Positions 8,051-16,468 of a DNA stretch of 64,000 nt are shown in pieces (within the stretch, counting starts at the first letter, position 1; each line of letters starts with the position of its first letter). This stretch comes from Gammaproteobacteria bacterium (GTDB taxonomy: Bacteria > Pseudomonadota > Gammaproteobacteria > Eutrophobiales > Eutrophobiaceae): positions 124,001 to 188,000 of the forward strand of contig CANKCB010000003.1 of the NCBI GenBank assembly GCA_947480335.1, written 5' to 3'. The position numbers were made by a program, and so were the translations under genes. Below the pieces are notes generated by a model. That model had not been told where the DNA came from and searched no databases. It saw nothing but the letters and a program-made list of their open reading frames with translations.

Positions 8051-9466
8051 ATGAACAATACATTTCTGCGGTCGCTGTTACGTAAAAAATTCACCCGTTT
8101 CGAAGACGTCGAGGACAGTGGTCTGAACCGTTGTCTAAGTGCGCTGGATCTGACCATGCTCGGTATCGGAGCCATTATCGGAACCGGCATCTTTGTCTTG
8201 ACCGGAATTGCAGCTGCCACACAGTCAGGCCCGGCCGTAGTGCTGTCATTCGTACTGGCGGGTGCGGCCTGTGCGTTTGCCGCCCTGTCTTATGCTGAAC
8301 TCTCTGCCAGTATCGGCGGATGTGGTAGTGCTTACAGTTACAGTTATGCGGCCTTTGGTGAATTGTTTGCCTGGATCATTGGCTGGGATCTTTTGCTAGA
8401 ATATGGCGTAGCGGTTGCCGCGGTTGCCAATGGCTGGTCAGGATATTTCCAGAATGCGCTGACCGCTATCGGCCTGAATCTACCTGAAGCACTGACCCGC
8501 GCCCCAAGTATGGGTGGCATCGTCAATCTGCCTGCAGCCTCAATTGTGCTGGTATTAATGGGTTTGCTAATTGTCGGTGTTAAACAAAGCGCTCGCTTTA
8601 ACGTCATCATGGTATTTGTCAAACTGACAACGATAGCCGTATTTGTCGCCATCGCTGTATTTAATGTCAATCCCGCCAACTGGACACCATTCATGCCATT
8701 TGGCTGGTTTGCTGAAGATGCCGCAGGCAAACCGGTCGGGGTAATTGCCGGAGCATCTCTGGTGTTTTTTGCCTATGTCGGCTTTGACGCTGTATCAACT
8801 GCGGCAGAAGAAGCAAAAAATCCACAACGAGATCTGCCGATAGGCATTATTGCCTCCCTCGTTATTTGCACAATAGTTTATATCGTAGTGTCCGGACTCT
8901 TGACCGGAATTGTGCCCTACACTGAACTGAATGTCGCTTCACCGGTGGCCCATGCACTGCAATTACTTGGATTCAACTGGGCTTCAGGACTGGTCGCTAC
9001 CGGCGTCATAACCGGACTGACTACGGTCATGCTGGTACTGTACTATGGTCTGACACGGATTATTTTTTCCATGTCACGTGATGGTTTATTACCCGGCGTA
9101 TTCGCCACAGTTAATCCTAAAACCAGAACGCCGGTGCGCGTCATAGTCATTACTGGCATCATGATGAGCATCACAGCAGGTTTTATTCCACTGGGCCAAC
9201 TGGCCGAGCTGGTTAATATTGGCACATTATTCGCTTTTGTAATGGTCTGCCTGGGTGTCCTCTTCCTGCGCGTACAACATCCTGATATAGCACGCCCGTT
9301 CAAAGCCCCTTATGGTTCTCTGTTCCCTATTCTTGGATTGATATCATGCACTATCCTGATACTGGCCTTGCCCAAGATCACCTGGATCAGATTCTTCCTC
9401 TGGTTAGTCGTTGGTATGGTTGTTTATTTCACGTATTCGATGAGTCGCAGTAAACTCGCCAGATAA
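8051..9466 (+). CDS. APC-superfamily amino acid permease (YfnA/CAT-like)
   Basis: The 471-residue protein has about twelve transmembrane segments. A cytoplasmic N-terminus is followed in TM1 by the APC substrate-binding motif GIGAIIGTGIFVLTG. Further APC hallmarks are LAGAACAFAALSYAELS in TM2-3, FFAYVGFDAVSTAAEEAKN after TM6, and SRDGLLPGVFA in the TM8-9 loop. The length and motifs match the cationic amino acid transporter branch (YfnA, YhdG, CAT). It would import amino acids by proton symport or exchange, and the specific substrate is not evident. It is a single gene, divergent from the DUF2905 gene, with no obvious partner. Confidence 0.88.
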   Translation: MNNTFLRSLLRKKFTRFEDVEDSGLNRCLSALDLTMLGIGAIIGTGIFVLTGIAAATQSGPAVVLSFVLAGAACAFAALSYAELSASIGGCGSAYSYSYAAFGELFAWIIGWDLLLEYGVAVAAVANGWSGYFQNALTAIGLNLPEALTRAPSMGGIVNLPAASIVLVLMGLLIVGVKQSARFNVIMVFVKLTTIAVFVAIAVFNVNPANWTPFMPFGWFAEDAAGKPVGVIAGASLVFFAYVGFDAVSTAAEEAKNPQRDLPIGIIASLVICTIVYIVVSGLLTGIVPYTELNVASPVAHALQLLGFNWASGLVATGVITGLTTVMLVLYYGLTRIIFSMSRDGLLPGVFATVNPKTRTPVRVIVITGIMMSITAGFIPLGQLAELVNIGTLFAFVMVCLGVLFLRVQHPDIARPFKAPYGSLFPILGLISCTILILALPKITWIRFFLWLVVGMVVYFTYSMSRSKLAR

Positions 9467-9778
9467 AATCAGGACTACTGTAATTTTCCCTGCACAGGGA
9501 ATGTAGCATCTGGCGCAGTTTGAACTATTCTTCCCAAAGAACTGTCGTATTTCTGATTACAGCTCACCTTGCATTATCCAGTCATATGCCTCCTCTGATG
9601 AAAACCGGACATGCTCCCACTTGAATACAGCATAAAAGTTCGTTTTTTTGAGTACTTGTTTGCAGATTATTCACTCCAATCAGTCAGCAGGTGAACTTTC
9701 GAACCTGGAATACTGTCAACCATAACAATGGTTCATCGTTATAGATGGCATAGCTTAACTAAAAGGAGATTTAACATT
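9467..9778. other. Intergenic region, 312 bp
   Basis: No convincing gene. On the minus strand a short open stretch (about 9557-9667) reads like protein, with the segment YAVFKWEHVRFSSEEAYDW, but it has no start codon and a stop bounds it upstream, so it could be a gene remnant. A strong Shine-Dalgarno sequence AAGGAG at 9763-9768 belongs to the lipoprotein gene that follows. Confidence 0.5.
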
Positions 9779-10264
9779 ATGAAGCCACGAATAGTCTGGA
9801 CCATTGCAATATTGCTGGTCACGTTGACTGCCGGCTGTGCATCCAACAGTTACAGCGAACGACAGGCCGTCGGCGGACTAACCGGTGCAGCACTGGGTGG
9901 TTTGCTTGGGGCGCAATTTGGAGGCCATCGTGGTAATGATCGCCTGATTACAACCGGAATTGGTGTGTTCATCGGCTCGTTGATTGGCAGCGAAATCGGC
10001 CGCTCAATGGATGAGGTCGATAGATTGAAGACAAACGAAGCCATCAATCGTGCGCAATCTGCACCTATAGGTGAAAAAATCAGCTGGAATAATCCGGAGA
10101 AAAGCCATTCTGGCTCGGTAACACCAACAAGGGATGGCAGGTCAGAATCTGGCGGTTATTGCCGGGAGTTTTATCAGACTGTTTCCATCGGTGGTAAAAC
10201 AGAAGATGCCTATGGCGTAGCGTGTCAGCAACCAGATGGAACCTGGCGTATCGTCCAGAATTAA
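9779..10264 (+). CDS. Outer-membrane lipoprotein with glycine-zipper and surface-antigen-like C-terminus
   Basis: I chose the ATG at 9779 because AAGGAG lies about 11 nt upstream and because it yields a lipoprotein signal peptide with a lipobox (LTAGC) and the lipidated Cys at about residue 20. The frame stays open upstream, but those codons look non-coding. The mature protein has a glycine-zipper 2TM segment (GGLTGAALGGLLGAQFGG and TGIGVFIGSLIGSEIG). The C-terminal domain has CREFYQTVSIGGKTEDAYG and a second Cys (VACQQPDGTWRIV), resembling the rickettsial 17-kDa surface antigen and related proteins. Its likely location is the outer membrane, facing the periplasm, with a role in envelope integrity. 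The gene is monocistronic, with a strong terminator about 180 bp downstream. Confidence 0.85.
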   Translation: MKPRIVWTIAILLVTLTAGCASNSYSERQAVGGLTGAALGGLLGAQFGGHRGNDRLITTGIGVFIGSLIGSEIGRSMDEVDRLKTNEAINRAQSAPIGEKISWNNPEKSHSGSVTPTRDGRSESGGYCREFYQTVSIGGKTEDAYGVACQQPDGTWRIVQN

Positions 10265-10441
10265 TTTTTGAACTTTCCCTGAAGACGCAAGGTCAGAGTA
10301 CCTGTCTCCTCTTGAAGTAATTTTTAGCGGTTACAGGCGTTAAGGATTGTGTAGTCTTGATTATGGTTAAAAACGGGTTTTCGGCACCCCCTCCCCCCCG
10401 CCGGGAACCCGAACTTCCATAGTGCAGATTCATGATCTTTT

Positions 10442-10488
10442 AGCCCGGGTTATCTTGCAAAACAAGTTAACCCGGGCTTACTTTTTTT
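10442..10488 (+). terminator. Rho-independent terminator
   Basis: AGCCCGGGTTA (10442-10452) pairs with TAACCCGGGCT (10468-10478), an 11-bp GC-rich stem with a 15-nt loop, followed by TAC and seven Ts on the plus strand. It terminates plus-strand transcription from the lipoprotein gene and may also stop the converging minus-strand operon ending at 10505. Confidence 0.85.
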
Positions 10489-10504
10489 AGTCAGAAAACA
10501 TCAA

Positions 10505-11260
10505 TCATTCATCCGGATTCAGGATGGCACCCTGCAAATCACGGATCATTTCAGTAATTGCCAATGACACCTTTTCAATTGCATCAGCCTCGGTACTACG
10601 CATGACCAGATTGACACCAGGCTTGCCCATACGAAAAATCGGATAACTGCCGATACTCACATCGGCAAACTGATGCTGTACCGCAGTTAATTTTTCAGCA
10701 AACACGCCTTCAGCGAGATTGGTTCTGATGCTGACGGTCAACATGGGTTTGCCCCCAATCAACAAATTGACCATACCTTCAAACATGGCCTGCATGATTG
10801 AAGGCACCCCGGGAAATACAAACACATTCCCGAGTTGAAATCCCGGAGCACCACTAACCGGATTCTGAATCAGCGTTGCGCCAACCGGAATATCAGCCAT
10901 TTTCAGTCTGGCCTCATTTAACATGCCGGGGGCATAGTATTTATCCATTATGGCGACGGCCTCCGGATTCCTATCCACTTTGACCCCGAACGCCAGTGCT
11001 ACCGCCGCCGTGGTTATATCATCATGGGTTGGCCCGATCCCGCCAGTGGTAAATACATAGTGATAATGAGCGCGACAATGATTAACGGTTTCCACAATGA
11101 CATCTTGATCATCTTCAATCACTCTCGCGTGTTGCAGCCGAATACCCAGCTCGTCACATCGCTTACCGAGGAATGCCAGATTAGCGTCACGGGTGCGACC
11201 TGACAGGATTTCGTTACCAATGATGATGACGGCTGCGGTTGGATTTTGGGAAGTGTTCAT
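10505..11260 (-). CDS. CinA-like molybdopterin-binding domain protein (COG1058)
   Basis: The 251-residue protein begins AAVIIIGNEILSGRTRDAN and contains FTTGGIGPTHDDITTAAVA and VFPGVPSIMQAMFE. These are the signature segments of the MoaB/MogA-like (MoCF_biosynth) domain found at the N-terminus of CinA. The C-terminal nicotinamide-mononucleotide deamidase domain of full-length CinA (about 400 residues) is absent. This is therefore the short version found in many proteobacteria, often annotated as competence/damage-inducible protein A. Its activity is uncertain; ADP-ribose pyrophosphatase activity is known for some full-length relatives. It is the last gene of the pcnB-folK-pan operon, 49 nt after panD. 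Confidence 0.85.
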   Translation of the reverse strand: MNTSQNPTAAVIIIGNEILSGRTRDANLAFLGKRCDELGIRLQHARVIEDDQDVIVETVNHCRAHYHYVFTTGGIGPTHDDITTAAVALAFGVKVDRNPEAVAIMDKYYAPGMLNEARLKMADIPVGATLIQNPVSGAPGFQLGNVFVFPGVPSIMQAMFEGMVNLLIGGKPMLTVSIRTNLAEGVFAEKLTAVQHQFADVSIGSYPIFRMGKPGVNLVMRSTEADAIEKVSLAITEMIRDLQGAILNPDE

Positions 11261-11309
11261 CGCGGATAACTGCTGAGTTAATCAGGAATAAAACAGTACG
11301 TAAATTTTA

Positions 11310-11690
11310 TCAGGCCGCCTGAACCGGAATCGCGTCCTTGACCCTTTCTACACGATTCTGCTCGTCCAGATAGACCAGCACCGGCTTGAATCTGGCCATT
11401 TCCTTTTCATCCAGCCCGATATAGCTGCAAATGATTACCCGATCACCACAACTGGCCTTATGAGCAGCAGCACCATTGACGGAAATAATGCGTGAATTTT
11501 CTTCAGCGCGGATAGCGTAGGTCGTAAATCTTTCACCATTGGTAACATTATAAATCTGGATCTGTTCGTATTCGCGTATACCCGCCAAATCGAGCAATTT
11601 GCCATCAATCGCACAGGAACCATCATAGTTCAGCTCCGAGTGTGTTACACAGGCCTTGTGCAATTTTGCTTTTAGAACAATCAGTTGCAT
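11310..11690 (-). CDS. panD: Aspartate 1-decarboxylase precursor PanD
   Basis: PanD converts L-aspartate to beta-alanine for pantothenate synthesis. The proenzyme cleaves itself between Gly and Ser of the YDGSCAID motif seen here, generating the pyruvoyl cofactor on the new N-terminal Ser. The 126-residue length is normal. I chose the ATG at 11690 ([20 protein letters not shown]) over an upstream ATG at 11717, because the former matches the conserved family N-terminus. It lies 103 nt downstream of panC and 49 nt upstream of the CinA-like gene in the same minus-strand operon. PanB and PanC are encoded alongside, so the beta-alanine made here is used directly by PanC. Confidence 0.95.
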   Translation of the reverse strand: MQLIVLKAKLHKACVTHSELNYDGSCAIDGKLLDLAGIREYEQIQIYNVTNGERFTTYAIRAEENSRIISVNGAAAHKASCGDRVIICSYIGLDEKEMARFKPVLVYLDEQNRVERVKDAIPVQAA

Positions 11691-11793
11691 ACCAATCCCT
11701 ATTCTGTTGCATTGCAAGATAAATTATCCAGAATCCAGACGCACAAATCAATTGGTATTACGGTTGAATGACCTTCTACCAGTACCTATTGTG

Positions 11794-12648
11794 CTAGTGG
11801 GTGACCACCTTGATGTTATCGATCAATCTTGCTGTGCCTAACCAGGCTGCAACCAGTATGGACAGCTCACGGTCATTCGTGCCGGGAGCACCCAGATCGG
11901 ATGTACGACGTACGCTGACATATTCTGGCCTGAACCCAGCCAACTCCAGCTTTTGCATGCATTCGATTTCAATCGAGGCAAAATCCGCGTTCGATTGATT
12001 CTGGATTTTTTCCGCCGCCTTCTGCAGTGTCCGGTAGATTTCCGGGGCAAGCTGACGCTGTGTCGCCGTTAAATAGGCGTTACGTGAACTCATTGCCAGC
12101 CCATCCGTTTCGCGAATAATCGGCATGCCGATAATATCGGTGGGTATACACAACTCTGACACCAAACGACGTATGATCAGCAATTGCTGAAAATCCTTTT
12201 CACCAAACAAGGCCACGTTGGCGGTCACATTAATCAGTAATTTGGTAACGACCGTTGCCACACCGGAAAAATGATCAGGACGGAATTTGCCACAGAGTAT
12301 GGTAGATAACTCCGGTACATTGACTCTGGTATCAACATCCATACCGCCGGGATAAAGTTCCTTCAGATTCGGAGTAAATAACAGGTCCAGCCCGCACGAT
12401 TCAAGTTTTTGTCTGTCAGCCTCGAGTGTGCTCGGATATTTTTCATAATCCTCCCCTTTACCAAACTGGATTGGATTAACAAAAATACTGACCACCGTCC
12501 TGTCACAGAGCTGTCGCCCCCGTTCCAGCAGTGACAAATGTCCATCATGCAGATTGCCCATGGTTGGCACAAATGCAACGCGTAGGCCTTGCTGTTTCCA
12601 GTCGGCAATTTGCTGACGCAAGTCGGGTAGATTATTTACAGTTATCAT
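11794..12648 (-). CDS. panC: Pantothenate synthetase PanC
   Basis: PanC is the ATP-dependent ligase that joins pantoate and beta-alanine to give pantothenate, by way of a pantoyl-adenylate. The 284-residue protein has the HIGH-type nucleotide motif PTMGNLHDGH at residues 28-37, the pantoate-binding segment FVNPIQFGKGEDYEKYP, GEKDFQQL, and the KMSKS-like SSRNAYLT loop. Length and motif order are those of the bacterial family. It lies 56 nt downstream of panB and 103 nt upstream of panD. Confidence 0.96.
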   Translation of the reverse strand: MITVNNLPDLRQQIADWKQQGLRVAFVPTMGNLHDGHLSLLERGRQLCDRTVVSIFVNPIQFGKGEDYEKYPSTLEADRQKLESCGLDLLFTPNLKELYPGGMDVDTRVNVPELSTILCGKFRPDHFSGVATVVTKLLINVTANVALFGEKDFQQLLIIRRLVSELCIPTDIIGMPIIRETDGLAMSSRNAYLTATQRQLAPEIYRTLQKAAEKIQNQSNADFASIEIECMQKLELAGFRPEYVSVRRTSDLGAPGTNDRELSILVAAWLGTARLIDNIKVVTH

Positions 12649-12704
12649 TTATTCGAGACTATTCCAGATTATCGTTGTCACGGAACGCCGACAGGGCAAG
12701 AGCC

Positions 12705-13502
12705 CTAGTCAAAACTCTGCGCGCTGGTTGGAAATGTTCCATTTTTTACAGCGGTTATATAGTTGCTGACTGCCGTGCTGATACTACCACCCTGCTGCAG
12801 AAAATCATTGGCCATTTTAGGTATATATCCCGACAAGCCAATCACATCGTACATCACCAGAATTTGACCATCACAGTCCACTCCGGCACCGATACCGATA
12901 GTCGGTATTGACAGTGCTACCGAGATTTTTGCAGCCAGCAGACGCGGTATACATTCGAGTACAATCATGTCCACGCCTGCATGCTCGAGTGCAATTGCAT
13001 CTGCAAGTATGCGTCCGGCATCTTCCTCGTTGCGGCCCTGTACCTTGTAGCCACCGTATTTATGCACCGACTGCGGTTGCAAGCCCAGATGTCCACATAC
13101 TGCGACACCATTCTGGCAGAGTGATTTGACCTGATCCAGAATTTCGCTGCCGCCTTCCAGCTTGACCATGTGCGCGCCGCCTTCATTGATCAAACGTCTG
13201 GCGTTGTTCAGTGCCTGCACGGAGTCCGTATAACTGTTACAGGGCATATCTGCCACCAGCAGGGTTTGTTGTAATCCACGACTGACCAGACGGGTGTGGT
13301 AAATCATGTCTTCCATGCTCACCTTTAACGTATCGGCTTCACCCTGCAACACCATACCGAGTGAGTCACCGACCAGTACGAAATCAATTCCGGCCTTTTC
13401 CAGCAGACGGGCAAAACTCGCGTCGTATGCCGTCAAACTGGCAATTTTCTCACCGGACTTTTTCAACTCCCGCAAGCGGGACACACGTTGAGAGCCTTTC
13501 AT
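12705..13502 (-). CDS. panB: 3-methyl-2-oxobutanoate hydroxymethyltransferase PanB (ketopantoate hydroxymethyltransferase)
   Basis: PanB transfers a hydroxymethyl group from 5,10-methylene-tetrahydrofolate to 2-oxoisovalerate, giving ketopantoate, the first committed pantothenate step. The 265-residue TIM-barrel protein shows the family motifs: TAYDASFARLLEKAG, VGDSLGMVLQG (metal ligand Asp), VKLEGG, GHLGLQPQSV, and IGIGAGVDCDGQILVMYD near the C-terminus. Its stop and start regions interlock with neighbours: its ATG overlaps the stop of the deoxynucleoside kinase gene by 4 nt. Folate-dependent chemistry links it to folK two genes upstream. Confidence 0.96.
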   Translation of the reverse strand: MKGSQRVSRLRELKKSGEKIASLTAYDASFARLLEKAGIDFVLVGDSLGMVLQGEADTLKVSMEDMIYHTRLVSRGLQQTLLVADMPCNSYTDSVQALNNARRLINEGGAHMVKLEGGSEILDQVKSLCQNGVAVCGHLGLQPQSVHKYGGYKVQGRNEEDAGRILADAIALEHAGVDMIVLECIPRLLAAKISVALSIPTIGIGAGVDCDGQILVMYDVIGLSGYIPKMANDFLQQGGSISTAVSNYITAVKNGTFPTSAQSFD

Positions 13503-14143
13503 ATGTCCCTGGGATTGAAATAATGTCTACCGGGCGGCAGATTCTGCACATGGTTCAACAACATTTCAAAATTACGATCATTCCGGGCGAGGTCAAAATC
13601 AGCAGTGTTAACTATCAACAGTGGAGACTGTGTGTAATTATAAAAAAAATCGATATAGGCATCAGATACTTTTTTCAGATATTCCTCTGTGATATTTCTT
13701 TCAAAATCCACACCTCGTTCATAGACACGACGCACCAGATCATCAACACTGGCCTGCAGATAAATCACCAGATCCGGCGCCGGTGCTTCCAGCATCAGAC
13801 GGTTATATACCTGATAATAAAGATCCAGTTCATGATCATTCAGTGTGATACCGGCAAACAAGCGATCCTTTTGCACCAGAAAATCAGCCACGAGTGCTGG
13901 CTTGAAGATATCCGTCTGGCGCAGTGTTTCCATCTGACGCACGCGTTGAAACAAAAATGACAGTTGCGTCGGTAACGCAGCGGCTTTCGGGTCCTGATAA
14001 AATTTTGGTAAAAATGGATTGTCAGCTGCAGACTCCAGCAACAGATCTATGCCCAGCGATTCGGCGAGTCGTCTGGCCAGCGTGGTCTTGCCTACACCAA
14101 TTGGACCTTCGATCACGATATATTTCGGACTGACCCGGTTCAT
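13499..14143 (-). CDS. Deoxynucleoside kinase family protein
   Basis: The 214-residue kinase has a Walker A loop (GPIGVGKTTLA) near the N-terminus, LLLESAADNPFLPKFYQ (substrate-site segment with acidic residue), the D-R-x-like VADFLVQKDRLFA, YLQASVDDLVRRVYERG and a C-terminal lid region. This matches the deoxyadenosine/deoxyguanosine/deoxycytidine kinase family, which phosphorylates salvaged deoxynucleosides. The specific nucleoside is not predictable here. It sits between folK and panB with 4-nt overlaps on both sides, a position seen in other gammaproteobacteria. Confidence 0.88.
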   Translation of the reverse strand: MNRVSPKYIVIEGPIGVGKTTLARRLAESLGIDLLLESAADNPFLPKFYQDPKAAALPTQLSFLFQRVRQMETLRQTDIFKPALVADFLVQKDRLFAGITLNDHELDLYYQVYNRLMLEAPAPDLVIYLQASVDDLVRRVYERGVDFERNITEEYLKKVSDAYIDFFYNYTQSPLLIVNTADFDLARNDRNFEMLLNHVQNLPPGRHYFNPRDI

Positions 14144-14625
14144 GACAAAACAACCCTGACCGGCGGGTCCATTTGTACCCGTTGATACAGTTCAGAAAGC
14201 CGACCAAGCTTGGGAATAACAAGCTCTGGTGCAATTTCCAGCAATGGGCATAACACAAAGCTGCGTTCAGCCATGTGTGGATGTGGTACTGTCAGTTTTT
14301 CAGTCTTGATTATCATGTTTCCATATAGCAACAGATCCAGGTCCAGTGTTCGTGGTCCCCAGTGCTGTGTACGTACCCGACCATGTTTTTGTTCCAGTTG
14401 TTGCAGCTGTTCCAGCAAACTCTGTGCAGATAACTCCGTCTCCAGCTGCACAACCGCGTTGATAAAATCCGGCTGATCCTGTGGACCTATCGGCGCACTG
14501 CGATAAAGCGAAGATATTTTAACCTTGCAACAATCCGGCAATAACTCAAGTTCAGCCATGGCATCCAGTACATGTTTTTCAGGCTGGTCGAGGTTACTAC
14601 CCAGACCAATGTATGCAACGATCAT
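14140..14625 (-). CDS. folK: 2-amino-4-hydroxy-6-hydroxymethyldihydropteridine pyrophosphokinase FolK
   Basis: FolK transfers pyrophosphate from ATP to hydroxymethyldihydropterin in folate biosynthesis. The 161-residue protein shows the family order: YIGLGSNLDQPEKHV at the N-terminus, SSLYRSAPIGPQDQPDFINAV in the middle, then the nucleotide- and Mg-binding RTQHWGPRTLDLDLLLYG with its DxD, and the pterin-loop motif VPHPHMAERSFVLCPL. Length is normal. It overlaps both pcnB upstream and the deoxynucleoside kinase gene downstream by 4 nt, so it is almost certainly translationally coupled to them. Confidence 0.96.
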   Translation of the reverse strand: MIVAYIGLGSNLDQPEKHVLDAMAELELLPDCCKVKISSLYRSAPIGPQDQPDFINAVVQLETELSAQSLLEQLQQLEQKHGRVRTQHWGPRTLDLDLLLYGNMIIKTEKLTVPHPHMAERSFVLCPLLEIAPELVIPKLGRLSELYQRVQMDPPVRVVLS

Positions 14626-15950
14626 TCGGCTGGCGGTTTACGTGACCGATTTCTTCCACCACGTCGTCTTCTCTTGCGTGGTTCTGACGGGCGACTCGCC
14701 TGTGCGTTCAACATTTCGGGATTTGCCAGCAGGGTTGTCCACCAGTCTGCCAGTTCCTTTTCATTTTCGCCTGCTTCGGTTCGTAATAACAGAAAATCAT
14801 AACCCGCCCGGAATTTCGGATGAGTTAACAGTTTTTGCGGGTGATTGCCCTTGATACGGCGCAAGCGTGTCTGCAACTGCCAGATATCTCGGGCCATCTG
14901 TGTATATCTGCGCGGCATCGCCGTCCGGCTAACCTGCTTGGAAATGACCACATCACTGGCCAGATTGATTGAATCAAGCTCGGACAGCCCGGTCTCCATA
15001 TAAGCCCTGGCCGTTTCCAGCATTGGTATCCATAACAAGGCGGCGATTAAAAATCCGGGAGACACCGGTTTGCCTTCAGCTATCCGGCTGTCTGTGTTTC
15101 CAAGTGCATGTATCAGCAAGGTATGGGGAAACCCGCCTTCCTGCATCTGTAATGCGGCGTCAGTCTGCGGGAACAGAATACGGAATAGATCGTAGTGCCG
15201 GAGTTGCTCAAAGGTCTGTAGTGCCGAACCGCCGGTAAACAACTTGATACATTCCTCGAACAGTCTTGCCGGGGGAATATCGGCCAGCAATTCGGTCAGT
15301 CTGAAGATGGGTTCTTCTGTTTCCGGTTCAATACGAAAACCCAGTTTGACGGCAAACCGGACGGCTCGCAGCATCCTCACCGGATCTTCAATATACCGCT
15401 GATCAGGATTGCCGATCAGACGAATCCGGCCAGCACGTATATCCTTCATGCCACCGACATAATCGATGACAGAAAAATCCTCGATATTGTAATACAGTGA
15501 ATTAACTGTGAAATCGCGTCGCCAGGCATCATCATCAATTGTGCCATAGACATTGTCCTGCAGAATTCTTCCCTCGGCCACCACACCCTCATCCTCAAAT
15601 GTGTTGTGGTGGGCTCGGAAAGTCGATACCTCGATAATTTCATCGCCATAGCGGACATGGGCGAGTCGGAACCGTCTACCTATCAAACGACTGTTACGAA
15701 ATAACTCACGTATCTGTTCGGGCCTGGCATCCGTTGCCACATCAAAATCTTTCGGTTCCCGTCCCAGCAGTAAATCCCGTACGCTGCCGCCAACCAGATA
15801 AGCGCCATAGCCGCCATTTTTCAGGCGATACAAAACCTTGAGCGCACTCTCGCTGATTTGATCACGGGATATATTATGCTCGGCGCGAGGTATTACCTGC
15901 GGCCTAGGTTGGATACGGCTGACGTTACTGGTTTCAATCGTTGTTTTCAT
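14622..15950 (-). CDS. pcnB: Poly(A) polymerase I PcnB
   Basis: PcnB adds 3' poly(A) tails to RNAs, promoting their decay. The 442-residue protein has the class II nucleotidyltransferase head GAYLVGGSVRDLLLGREPKDFDVATDA, quoted here only to its catalytic DFDVATDA (two Asp ligands), then RRFRLAHVRYGDEIIEVSTF and RRDFTVNSLYYNIEDF. The RNA-binding segment IEDPVRMLRAVRFAVKLGF separates PcnB from CCA-adding enzymes. The C-terminus is basic and low-complexity (RKRRRRGGRNRSRKP), as in Escherichia coli PcnB. It heads the minus-strand operon pcnB-folK-kinase-panB-panC-panD-cinA-like, and a divergent tRNA-Glu gene lies 180 bp upstream. Confidence 0.95.
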   Translation of the reverse strand: MKTTIETSNVSRIQPRPQVIPRAEHNISRDQISESALKVLYRLKNGGYGAYLVGGSVRDLLLGREPKDFDVATDARPEQIRELFRNSRLIGRRFRLAHVRYGDEIIEVSTFRAHHNTFEDEGVVAEGRILQDNVYGTIDDDAWRRDFTVNSLYYNIEDFSVIDYVGGMKDIRAGRIRLIGNPDQRYIEDPVRMLRAVRFAVKLGFRIEPETEEPIFRLTELLADIPPARLFEECIKLFTGGSALQTFEQLRHYDLFRILFPQTDAALQMQEGGFPHTLLIHALGNTDSRIAEGKPVSPGFLIAALLWIPMLETARAYMETGLSELDSINLASDVVISKQVSRTAMPRRYTQMARDIWQLQTRLRRIKGNHPQKLLTHPKFRAGYDFLLLRTEAGENEKELADWWTTLLANPEMLNAQASRPSEPRKRRRRGGRNRSRKPPAE

Positions 15951-16129
15951 GAAAATAAATTATTCATCGCGCTATAATGCTGGAACCGGTCTGCATCGTA
16001 CCATCGACTCAATGGCGATATCGGTATTGTGTCGAGAGCATCATAGTGGATACGATACAGTAGATTCCGGTTCGATTCACACTATGATCTGCATAGATTC
16101 ATCAGTATTATAGTGTTTTAAACTGTTTT

Positions 16130-16205
16130 GCTCCCTTCGTCTAGTGGCCCAGGACGTTGCCCTCTCACGGCGAAAACAGGGGTTCGAGTCCCCTAGGGAG
16201 CGCCA
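16130..16205 (+). tRNA. tRNA-Glu (anticodon CTC)
   Basis: The 76-nt sequence folds as a standard cloverleaf. The acceptor stem is GCTCCCT/AGGGAGC, followed by G and an encoded CCA. The D-arm contains TCTAGTGGCCCAGGA, and the T-arm GGGG-TTCGAGT-CCCC. The anticodon stem TTGCC/GGCGA encloses the loop CTCTCAC, so the anticodon is CTC. It closely resembles gammaproteobacterial tRNA-Glu genes. Its 3' CCA is the first part of a perfect 21-bp hairpin. Confidence 0.96.
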
Positions 16206-16251
16206 ATACATACAGGCATTACAGTTTTTTTGTAATGCCTGTATGTATTGG
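16203..16251 (+). terminator. Perfect 21-bp hairpin starting in the tRNA-Glu CCA end
   Basis: Bases 16203-16223 (from the last three bases of the tRNA, CCA) are exactly complementary to 16231-16251, with a 7-nt loop of GTTTTTT. It may end the tRNA transcript or act as a processing signal. The T-run lies in the loop rather than after the stem, so it is not a textbook terminator. No integrase is nearby to support an attachment site. Confidence 0.5.
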
Positions 16252-16265
16252 CTTTCTTGGAAATC

Positions 16266-16385
16266 TCGAACCCCGTCATTATGACGGTTCGACAAATTAG
16301 CAGGACAGCTGATTTGGACGCTGCCCGTAGGGCAGCGCACACAGTGCGAGCAACAGGGATGTTGCGAGTCAATCCCCTGGGGTGC
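16266..16385. repeat. Cluster of short hairpins (structured intergenic repeat)
   Basis: A chain of hairpins fills the gap between the tRNA and the RDD gene. They are TCGAACC/GGTTCGA enclosing GTCAT-T-ATGAC (16266-16292), CGCTGCCC-GTA-GGGCAGCG (16319-16337), CGCAC-ACA-GTGCG (16336-16348, sharing two bases with the previous stem) and GCAACA-GGGA-TGTTGC (16350-16365). No gene is seen. The arrangement resembles intergenic REP-like or RNA-structured elements, and a similar cluster occurs at 57736-57815. Confidence 0.5.
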
Positions 16386-16468
16386 GTTTTTGTTAACTGG
16401 CATTCTTTAAGGATCCCGAATCCCTTCATTACCGTTGTACATTAATTCAGATAACTACTGACAAATAC

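Noticed and set aside
9557-9667. Small minus-strand gene upstream of the lipoprotein
   Set aside because: It reads like protein but has no start codon and is bounded by a stop; listed only as a possible remnant.
16203-16440. Integrated element at the tRNA-Glu 3' end
   Set aside because: No integrase gene and no second copy of the tRNA 3' end were found within the window; only hairpins are present.
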